Shown here: positions 28,059-33,891 of the stretch, piece after piece
Layout: every line of letters starts with the position of its first letter
How positions within the stretch are numbered: position 1 is the first letter of the stretch
Assembly: GCA_947259365.1 (NCBI GenBank)
Contig: CAMYMC010000010.1
Span: 1-33,891, forward strand
Origin: an uncultured Acidimicrobiaceae bacterium
GTDB lineage: Bacteria > Actinomycetota > Acidimicrobiia > Spongiisociales > UBA5794
Length of the DNA: 33,891 nucleotides
Direction: 5' to 3'
Program-made: the position numbers and the translations under genes
The notes under the pieces: model-generated
What the model was told of the DNA's origin: nothing
The model's input: the letters and a program-made list of their open reading frames with translations, nothing else
The model's database searches: none

Positions 28059-29570
28059 ATGTTGGCGGCTCGTACCCCGTGGGAGGTGCGGCTCGACTGG
28101 TCCCTGTCGGTGCTGCACTGGGGATCGCTCGCCCTCGGCATCTTCCTCTCCGGCCTCAGCGAAGGAGCCACCCCGGCGTTCACCCTCGCCGCGCTCCTCG
28201 CCTCGGTCTACGTGGTGGCTATGCAGGCGTTGCCGCGCCGCCTCCGTCACACCGACATCATCGGCGAGATCCTCGCCGTGTCCGGTGTCGTCGTCGCGTT
28301 GCTGGCGATCTCGCTCACCGGCGGCATCAGCAGCCCGTACGTGCTGTTCCTCGCGGCGCCGAGCTTCTTCGCCGGGGCATTCCTCGGCTTCCGGATCGGA
28401 CTCGAGACCGCGATCCTGTCGAGCACGGGCCTGCTCGCCGTCGTCGCCGCACTCCAGCAGGAGATCCTCACCGGATCCGTCCTCCAGGCGATCGCCCTCT
28501 ACGTGCTCATCGCGTTGACCTTCAGCCAGGCCCGGCGTCTCCTCGTCGAGGAGCGGGAACGAGGCGACGCCCTCGCCGCGGCGAGTGCCCTGACCATGGA
28601 GCGAATGGAGCGCCTCGAAACCGCTCACAGCCTCCTCACGAGCCTGAGCGAGCTCGCCAACGCCGCAGAACTGAACCCGGTGACGGTGGGCGAGGCGGCG
28701 CTGCGCGACCTCGCCGTCGTCGTGCCGTTTCGTGCCGGCGAGGTCGTCATGAACGACGAGGACGGCACCGTCGTGGTGGCGCGACGCGGTGAGCCCGGTG
28801 AATCCGGTGCCGCCCAGGTGTTCCCCATGGAGATCGCCCGAAACCGCCTCGGACATGTCGCGCTGTGGCCGTCGGGCGACCGCGGCCTCGACGCGTATCG
28901 GGAAACGGTCGAGGTGGCGCTGCGACCCGTGACGCTCGCCCTCGACAACATCGTCTTGCTCCGCCAGATCGCCAGGCGGGCGGTGCGGGAGGAGCGAACC
29001 CGGTTGTCCCGTGAGCTCCACGACGACGTCGGGCCGTCGCTCGCTTCGCTCGGTCTCGCCATCGACATGGCCATCCACCAGTACCCGACGGCACCGGAGC
29101 TCGCCGGCCACCTCGAATCCGTGCGCCGCCACGTCACGAACCTCGTCGAGGACGTTCGGCGTACCGTCTCCGACCTGCGACACGAGACGATGGAGAGCCT
29201 CGTCGAACAGGCACACCGCGCCGCCGCGGAGGCCGGGGCCGAGGGCCCCTCGATCATCGTCGAGCTCACCGAGCGCCGACCGCCCCGGCCCGAGGTCGCA
29301 GACCAGGTGGGAGCCGTGCTCACCGAGGCGCTCCGCAATGCGGTGGCCCATGCCGAGGCGACGTCCGTGCGGGTCCGCGGGGTGGTCGAGCGCGACCGTG
29401 GGTGGGTGTCGGTCGTCGACGACGGGAAGGGCTTCGATCCGGCCATCCCCCCGGAGGGCCATTTCGGCCTGCTCGGGATGCGGGAGCGGGTCACGAAGGT
29501 CGGGGCCACCCTCGAGGTGAGCTCGGAACCGGGCCACGGGACCTCCGTCACCGTACGCTGGGGATCGTGA
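28059..29570 (+). CDS. Membrane histidine kinase, NarL-partner type (HisKA_3)
   Basis: This 503-residue sensor kinase has about five hydrophobic segments in the first 155 residues, then a coiled-coil-like linker and a GAF-like region (about 180-290) without recognisable ligand residues. The dimerisation domain carries the phospho-acceptor His321 (RLSRELHDDVGPSLASLG). The ATP-binding domain has the N box EALRNAVAHAEA (Asn427), G box VDDGKGFD and GHFGLLGMRERV. The family phosphorylates LuxR/NarL-type regulators, and such a regulator follows 7 bases later. The start ATG fits the leaderless promoter. A GTG at 28086 with GGGAGG upstream is an alternative. The short extracytoplasmic loops suggest it senses something in or at the membrane. 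Confidence 0.88.
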   Translation: MLAARTPWEVRLDWSLSVLHWGSLALGIFLSGLSEGATPAFTLAALLASVYVVAMQALPRRLRHTDIIGEILAVSGVVVALLAISLTGGISSPYVLFLAAPSFFAGAFLGFRIGLETAILSSTGLLAVVAALQQEILTGSVLQAIALYVLIALTFSQARRLLVEERERGDALAAASALTMERMERLETAHSLLTSLSELANAAELNPVTVGEAALRDLAVVVPFRAGEVVMNDEDGTVVVARRGEPGESGAAQVFPMEIARNRLGHVALWPSGDRGLDAYRETVEVALRPVTLALDNIVLLRQIARRAVREERTRLSRELHDDVGPSLASLGLAIDMAIHQYPTAPELAGHLESVRRHVTNLVEDVRRTVSDLRHETMESLVEQAHRAAAEAGAEGPSIIVELTERRPPRPEVADQVGAVLTEALRNAVAHAEATSVRVRGVVERDRGWVSVVDDGKGFDPAIPPEGHFGLLGMRERVTKVGATLEVSSEPGHGTSVTVRWGS

Positions 29571-29577
29571 GGGACAG

Positions 29578-30216
29578 ATGTTCACCGTCGTGATCGCAGA
29601 CGACCACAGCCTTCTTCTCGAGGGCCTCACCCAGGCTCTCGATGGGATTCCCGACATCACCGTCGTCGGGACGGCAAAAGACGGCAAGGAGCTGCTCGAA
29701 CTCGTCGCCGGCGCGAAGCCCGACGTGATGCTCGTCGACATCGAGATGCCCCGACTGTCGGGGATCTCCGCCCTCGCCAGGATGGAGGACGCCCCGCCCG
29801 CGATCGTCGTCACGATGCACACCTCAGACGAGCAGCGGCGCAAGGCCGAAGCCGCCGGCGCCGTCGGGTTCCTCTCCAAGTCGACGCCGTTGCCGGACCT
29901 CGCCGCCGCCATCAGGGCGGCGGCACGCGGTGAGGACCTCATGGACGTCACCAACCTCGCCGCCGTGCTCGACGAGCATCGCGACCCCGTTCTCGATGCC
30001 GGAGCCGCCTCGCTCACCGGGCGGGAGCGCGAGCTCCTCTCCCTCCTCGCTTCCGGCATGAGCCGCACCGAGGACCTCGCCGAGACGCTGTTCATCTCGC
30101 AGAAGACGGTCAAGAACCACCTCGCCAGCATCTACGAGAAGCTCGCCATCACCGACCGGGCCCAGGCAGCCGTCGAGGCGATCCGGCTCGGATTGCACAG
30201 AGGCGGCCCCGACTAG
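29578..30216 (+). CDS. NarL/LuxR-family response regulator
   Basis: This 212-residue transcription factor is the partner of the preceding kinase. The receiver domain shows acidic residues in VIADDH, the phospho-acceptor Asp54 in MLVDIEMPRLSG, Thr79 (VVTMHTS) and Lys101 (FLSKSTP). After a linker, the LuxR-type helix-turn-helix runs LTGRERELLSLLASGMSRTE then ISQKTVKNHLASIYEKL. It is complete. The ATG at 29578 lies 7 bases after the kinase stop with GAGGGA just upstream. Its likely nearby target is the Flp pilin gene that follows, which is an inference from position only. Confidence 0.92.
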   Translation: MFTVVIADDHSLLLEGLTQALDGIPDITVVGTAKDGKELLELVAGAKPDVMLVDIEMPRLSGISALARMEDAPPAIVVTMHTSDEQRRKAEAAGAVGFLSKSTPLPDLAAAIRAAARGEDLMDVTNLAAVLDEHRDPVLDAGAASLTGRERELLSLLASGMSRTEDLAETLFISQKTVKNHLASIYEKLAITDRAQAAVEAIRLGLHRGGPD

Positions 30217-30308
30217 TCGAACACAGCAAGGATGCGGGCGATCCGCCGGCCGAGCCGACCACCCCAAAATGGGTCGCCCGCCCTATGGTTGGCCCCTTCA
30301 TGTCTCTT

Positions 30309-30314
30309 TACAGT
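30309..30314 (+). promoter_or_regulatory. -10 box of the Flp pilin gene
   Basis: TACAGT, the same hexamer as at uvrB, coaE and the oxidoreductase gene. Predicted transcript start is near 30321, giving a leader of about 27 bases that holds AGGAGGT. The gap from the regulator gene (30217-30347) contains nothing else I can name, apart from a weak CCCA/TGGG hairpin around 30263-30273. Confidence 0.45.
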
Positions 30315-30336
30315 TGGCAGTGGATCACCCTGCCAT

Positions 30337-30343
30337 AGGAGGT
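30337..30343 (+). promoter_or_regulatory. Perfect ribosome binding site of the pilin gene
   Basis: AGGAGGT, 4 bases before the ATG at 30348. It is the strongest ribosome site in the window, fitting a highly expressed structural subunit, and it fixes the start. Confidence 0.7.
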
Positions 30344-30347
30344 AGAC

Positions 30348-30518
30348 ATGCTTCGCATGTGGACGGCCATTCAGAGCCGCCTTCTCAGCGAAGAGGGCGC
30401 CAGCCTCGTCGAGTACGCGCTCCTCGTCGCACTGATTGCCGTAGTCGCCATCGTGGCGATCTCGGTCGTCGGAGAGAGGGTGTCGACGAACTTCTCGGAG
30501 ATCGCAGCGACGCTCTGA
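30348..30518 (+). CDS. flp: Flp-family type IVb pilin
   Basis: This 56-residue prepilin has a 17-residue leader ending in Glu-Glu-Gly, then the mature start ASLVEYALLVALIAVVAIVA. The G|xxxxEY cleavage pattern (Glu at +5, Tyr at +6) is the signature of Flp/Fap pilins processed by a TadV-type peptidase. After the hydrophobic helix there is a short tail (VVGERVSTNFSEIAATL). The mature pilin would be 39 residues and forms the shaft of the Tad pilus used for adhesion. It has its own promoter, a perfect ribosome site and a strong terminator. TadB and TadC are encoded on the other strand nearby. Confidence 0.93.
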   Translation: MLRMWTAIQSRLLSEEGASLVEYALLVALIAVVAIVAISVVGERVSTNFSEIAATL

Positions 30519-30530
30519 TCCCGGGCCAGA

Positions 30531-30576
30531 AAAGACGGACGAAAGGGCGCCATCCGGCGCCCTTCGTCGCGTCTTT
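30531..30576. terminator. Strong intrinsic terminator after the pilin gene
   Basis: The stem consists of AAAGAC/GTCTTT (30531-30536, 30571-30576), ACGAA/TTCGT (30539-30543, 30563-30567) and GGGCGCC/GGCGCCC (30545-30551, 30556-30562) with a 4-base loop. It has an A run on one side and a T-rich end on the other. It lies between converging genes and can work for both strands. Confidence 0.82.
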
Positions 30577-30633
30577 GGGTCCCCGCTTCCGGCTCCGTGG
30601 TTGCGGGCACAGCAACCCTCGCCGCGCCCTGGC

Positions 30634-32067
30634 TCAGTCGCTCGTCGGGGCGGCCATCACGACGAAGTGCTCATCGCGATGGCGCTCGACCCAGCCGTCG
30701 GTGGTGAGCGCGCCGACGAGGGGCCACTCCGGCTGGAGGATCGCCTGGCGTATCCCGAATGCGGCGAACACCTCGCGGTAGCCCGCGCCGGCGGAGCACT
30801 CGGTGGGAGCGGCGCAGCCGATCCTGATGTCGTGGAAGCGGCGGAACGCGTCCTCACCGAAGAACTCGCCACGGTCGTCGATGAACACCAGGCGCTCTGG
30901 CCATTCTGCATAGATGAGGTAGCCGCCCATCGCGCTGCCGTGGAACATCGGCGTATCGTCGATGGCGGCGAGCACCTCGGGGCCGGGGAATCGCGCATCG
31001 TTGAGCGTGACCTCACGGTTGAACCCGAGGACGGCGAAGAGGGCCATCGCCGCCACGAACGCCCAGTTGACGATCTGGCTGTCGCTGCGCCGGCGCACCT
31101 CGGCCCCGACACCCTGGAGCGCCCTGGCTGCGAACGGGGCGAGAACGAGGACCGCCGGGTAGAGGTTCCGGTTCGCCAGCAACCCGAAGAACGCGATCGG
31201 GCCGATGAGGACGAGGTCGCGCATCGTGATCCTGCCCCGCACCGCGGCGACGACGACACCGGCGAGAACGAGCGCGTACGGAAGGACGAACGGGTTCGTG
31301 AACTCGGGAGCTTGCCATTCCTGGATGAGATCCAGGGCGCCGCGAGCGGCGAGGAAGTCGATGAGGATCTGCCACACCCCCACTCCGTGGGCGGTGAGGC
31401 TGGCCAGCACGAGACCTGCCGCGGCCGCTGCGGCCCGCCGCGATGACCTCAGCCTGATCGCATCGAGGACGACGACGCCGAGGCCGACGACGAACGAGCC
31501 GTGGACGGCGGCCCACGCCCACAGCAGCGGTGGCACGAGCCAGAGATCGGCGTCGGCGCGCTGGAGCACGAGCACGAGGACGGCGAGCGCGAGGTAACTG
31601 AAGAGCACCGGGCGGGGCACCGAGAAGGGCGACCCCTGCCACGAGATGACGAGGAGGATGCCCGCGGTCGGCAACAGGCTCCGAGTCTGGCGGTGGACGG
31701 CCATGCCCGCGGCGACGAGGGTCAGGCTCACCACGACGAAGAGCATGATGTGGACCCACCCGATCCCACCCGTCAGGTTCTCGAGGAACCCGTAGCCCAG
31801 CTCAGCGAGCCAGGACTGGGTGCGCCACGGCTCACCGGGCATCGTGTAGGAGAACGGATCTGCGGTGAGGACCCGGCCGGCCTCGAGCTGTGCGGTGCCG
31901 GCCCTCACGTGCCACAGGAACGAGTTGTCCCCGACCGGCCTCCCCACGATCCACGCCATCCATACGAACGGCACGAGAAGCCACAGGTGGCGAATCGTGA
32001 GCCGGAACCCCACGACCGGGCGAGAACCAACCGCTGGGGGCTCAGAGAGCGTCTGAGAGCCTGTCAT
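30634..32067 (-). CDS. Large multi-pass membrane protein, GT-C glycosyltransferase-like
   Basis: This 477-residue protein has about 10 transmembrane segments, starting with HLWLLVPFVWMAWIVGRPVG. The first outside loop carries DNSFLWHVRAG and then LTADPFSYTMPGEPWRTQSW, a pattern (acidic residue, then DPFSYT and a W-rich stretch) I associate with GT-C-fold transferases acting on polyprenyl-linked sugars. The last 110 residues form a soluble extracytoplasmic domain (VLAAIDDTPMFHGSAMGGYL, LVFIDDRGEFFGEDAFRRFH). I cannot name substrates. The ATG at 32067 starts just before the first helix. It lies 76 bases downstream of tadC on the same strand, so it may be part of the pilus locus, for example in glycosylation, but that is speculative. 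Confidence 0.68.
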   Translation of the reverse strand: MTGSQTLSEPPAVGSRPVVGFRLTIRHLWLLVPFVWMAWIVGRPVGDNSFLWHVRAGTAQLEAGRVLTADPFSYTMPGEPWRTQSWLAELGYGFLENLTGGIGWVHIMLFVVVSLTLVAAGMAVHRQTRSLLPTAGILLVISWQGSPFSVPRPVLFSYLALAVLVLVLQRADADLWLVPPLLWAWAAVHGSFVVGLGVVVLDAIRLRSSRRAAAAAAGLVLASLTAHGVGVWQILIDFLAARGALDLIQEWQAPEFTNPFVLPYALVLAGVVVAAVRGRITMRDLVLIGPIAFFGLLANRNLYPAVLVLAPFAARALQGVGAEVRRRSDSQIVNWAFVAAMALFAVLGFNREVTLNDARFPGPEVLAAIDDTPMFHGSAMGGYLIYAEWPERLVFIDDRGEFFGEDAFRRFHDIRIGCAAPTECSAGAGYREVFAAFGIRQAILQPEWPLVGALTTDGWVERHRDEHFVVMAAPTSD

Positions 32068-32143
32068 GGGTCTTCGTCGGGATGGGGGCGGGGCCACAAC
32101 ACCGACCCGGGAGCGAGTCGGGATCCGTGCTCCACGGCGGGGC

Positions 32144-33046
32144 CTACAGATTCAGGCTGTCGATGATCTGAATCACCGCCGGGCCGAGGAGGACGACGAA
32201 CACGGCGGGGAAGATGCACAGCACGAGTGGGAAGACCATCTTCACCGGCGCCGCAAACGCCCGCTCCTGGGCTCGCTGGCGACGCCGCACCCGGATCTCG
32301 TCGGCCTGGACGCGGAGCATGCGAGCGATCGACACGCCGAACTGGTCGGCCTGATTCATCGAGAAGATGAACGAGTTCAGATCGTCGACATCGGTGCGCT
32401 CGGCGAGCGACCGCATGGCGTCGTGACGGCTCACGCCGACCCTCGTCTCCTGGAGCATCCGGGAGAACTCCTCGCTCAGCTCACCGGGGACGTTCTGGAC
32501 CACTCTCCCGAGCGCGGCCTCGAAGCCGAGCCCGGCCTCGACGCTGATGACGAGGAGATCGATGACGTCGGGGAGGTCCTTCTCGATCGCAGTCTTCCGC
32601 TCGTCGATCCTGCGGGACAGGATCGCTTCGGGCCCGAACCCTCCGGCAAGGCCCATGAGCACGGCGACGGCGAGTTTCTGGTTGCCGGAGACGAAGCCCT
32701 GGAGCACGAACCACCCGATGACGCCGCCGACGATGGCGACGACCCTGATCGCCGCCCACGAGTTGGCGTCCACCCGGGGCGCCCAGCCCGCGATGACGAG
32801 GCGCTGGTTGGCCCGCTGGCCCCAGCCCTGGGGGGTGAAGCGCATGAAGAACCCGCCGATCTTGCTCACGAGGGGCGCGAGCGCCCGCTCGGCGAAGCTC
32901 TGCTTGAGGAGCTCGTCGCGGGTTTGGAGCTGCATGAGGCGGGCGCTGGTGCGCTCGCCGGAGCGCACGACGCCGAGCCCAACGTAGAAGACGACGAATG
33001 CGACGCTGATGGCGACGGCGCCGACAGCGAAGGTGAGGCTGTCCAT
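32144..33046 (-). CDS. tadC: Tad/Flp pilus assembly protein TadC (T2SSF domain)
   Basis: This 300-residue inner-membrane platform protein of the Tad pilus is related to the GspF/PilC family. It has an N-terminal helix (LTFAVGAVAISVAFVVFYVG), a pair of helices in the middle, the T2SSF domain with LPDVIDLLVISVEAGLGFEA, ELSEEFSRMLQETRVGVSRH, ERTDVDDLNSFIFSMNQADQ and FGVSIARMLRVQADEIR, then a final helix pair (MVFPLVLCIFPAVFVVLLGP). The ATG at 33046 shares its A with the tadB stop (TGATG), and GGTGGAG upstream supports it. It probably acts as a heteromer with TadB beneath the pilin base. Confidence 0.92.
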   Translation of the reverse strand: MDSLTFAVGAVAISVAFVVFYVGLGVVRSGERTSARLMQLQTRDELLKQSFAERALAPLVSKIGGFFMRFTPQGWGQRANQRLVIAGWAPRVDANSWAAIRVVAIVGGVIGWFVLQGFVSGNQKLAVAVLMGLAGGFGPEAILSRRIDERKTAIEKDLPDVIDLLVISVEAGLGFEAALGRVVQNVPGELSEEFSRMLQETRVGVSRHDAMRSLAERTDVDDLNSFIFSMNQADQFGVSIARMLRVQADEIRVRRRQRAQERAFAAPVKMVFPLVLCIFPAVFVVLLGPAVIQIIDSLNL

Positions 33047-33891
33047 CAGATCTCCACCTTCACGACTCGGGTGAGCCAGTAGATGCCCACGAGGAGGAGA
33101 CCGAGCGCACCGATGAGCGCGATGATCCCACTCGTCGAGCTGATGAGCGGGTCGAGGTAGCCCCGGTTCGTCGTCCAAAGGAATGCGAAGAGGAAGAACG
33201 GCAGGGACCCGAGGACGATCGCCGAGATCCTGCCCTCGGCGGTGAGGGCCTTCATCTCGCGGCGGAGCCGGTTCCGTTGCAGCATCGTTTCCGCCGCGGT
33301 CTGCAGCACCTCGGCGAGGTTCCCGCCGACCTCGCGTTGGATGCCGATGGCGAGGACGGCCCAGTCGAAGTCCGTCGACTGCATCCGCTCCGCGACGTCC
33401 TTGAGGGCGTCGACGGGTGAGCGGCCGAGCCGTGTCTCCGTCATCGCCCGGCTGAACTCGCGTTTGGTCGGCTGCGGTGCCTCCTGGGACACCGCTTCCA
33501 CCGCCTGGAGCAGCGAGTACCCGGCCCGCAGCGACGTCGAGATGAGGTTCAGCGTGTCCGGGAGCTGGCCCTCGAACCTCGTCCGCTCCCGATTCGCGAT
33601 CGACTGGACGGCCGCGCCGGCAGCGAGCAACGCGATGCCGCCACCGATGATGGCCCAGAGGAGGCTGCGGGCGATGACGCCGGAGAGCACCCCGATGAGG
33701 ATCGCCCCGGCGATCGCCCCGGCGATCGCCTCGCCGGGCCGGATGGGGACGTTCGCCTGTTCCAGCGCCCGCTCGATGTTCGTGAGCAGCCCGCGCTGCT
33801 CGGCCACCGATTCTGCTTGGGTGACGAAGCGGCGCAGCAACGGGATCCGGCTCAGCCCCCTCCGGTCCTGCTCCACTTGAAGGTACGAGCC
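33046..33891 (-). CDS. tadB: Tad/Flp pilus assembly protein TadB, 5' end outside window
   Basis: At least 281 residues of an inner-membrane platform protein are encoded. The frame remains open through the right edge (codons G-S-Y-L-Q before the in-window GTG at 33876), so the true start is outside. Visible parts: a linker (SVAEQRGLLTNIERALEQAN), two helices (about 33670-33770 and 33600-33660), the T2SSF domain with LPDTLNLISTSLRAGYSLLQ, REFSRAMTETRLGRSPVDAL and GIQREVGGNLAEVL, and C-terminal helices ending YWLTRVVKVEI. It is coupled to tadC by a one-base overlap. A TadA ATPase gene is expected upstream, beyond the edge. Confidence 0.9.
   Translation of the reverse strand, partial: GSYLQVEQDRRGLSRIPLLRRFVTQAESVAEQRGLLTNIERALEQANVPIRPGEAIAGAIAGAILIGVLSGVIARSLLWAIIGGGIALLAAGAAVQSIANRERTRFEGQLPDTLNLISTSLRAGYSLLQAVEAVSQEAPQPTKREFSRAMTETRLGRSPVDALKDVAERMQSTDFDWAVLAIGIQREVGGNLAEVLQTAAETMLQRNRLRREMKALTAEGRISAIVLGSLPFFLFAFLWTTNRGYLDPLISSTSGIIALIGALGLLLVGIYWLTRVVKVEI

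Noticed and set aside
27927..30131. A 734-codon minus-strand frame opposite the kinase and response regulator
   Set aside because: It is antisense to two genes with full motif sets, and its composition is low-complexity.

Overview
The window is a dense, GC-rich stretch of bacterial chromosome that looks actinobacterial. The evidence is the uvrC-rapZ-yvcK-gap-pgk-tpiA-secG gene order, a coaE/uvrB neighbourhood, a coenzyme F420-type (LLM) oxidoreductase, leaderless promoters with TANNNT -10 boxes, and lipoproteins with long Thr/Ala-rich linkers. I favour a member of class Acidimicrobiia or a close relative. That placement is inference, because no rRNA marker is present. I found no RNA genes, insertion sequences, phage genes, CRISPR arrays or defence genes.

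Layout. Positions 1-2111 hold the start of a lipoprotein gene cut by the window edge (minus), a GNAT acetyltransferase (minus) and a membrane-anchored sialidase-fold beta-propeller protein (plus). From 26151 down to 2154 every gene is on the minus strand. In transcription order these are: uvrB (disrupted), a GT87-like membrane glycosyltransferase, uvrA, a methyltransferase, an 81-residue unknown, then the tightly packed series uvrC-ogt-rapZ-yvcK-gap-pgk-tpiA. Next come a 129-residue unknown, gpmA, secG, a first peptide-binding lipoprotein, and a peptide ABC transporter (oppA-oppB-oppC-oppD-oppF). Neighbouring genes from uvrC to gap overlap by 4-8 bases, gap and pgk abut, and pgk-tpiA are 3 bases apart. 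This suggests one translationally coupled unit joining DNA repair, RapZ/YvcK regulation and lower glycolysis.

From 26322 to the right edge there are an F420-type oxidoreductase (plus), coaE (minus), a NarL-type histidine kinase and response regulator (plus), and a 56-residue Flp pilin with its own promoter and a strong terminator (plus). Facing them are a large membrane protein, tadC and the truncated tadB (minus). The kinase, regulator, pilin and TadB/TadC probably belong to one Tad/Flp pilus locus that continues beyond the right edge.

I do not see a convincing new multi-gene system. The observations most worth following are: uvrB broken by an apparent 56-base net deletion; secG, which has no ATG/GTG/TTG start able to make its first membrane helix and appears to begin with ATA; the missing whiA between yvcK and gap; overlapping divergent leaderless promoters between coaE and the kinase gene; and RNA structures around oppA that could set the ratio of binding protein to permease.
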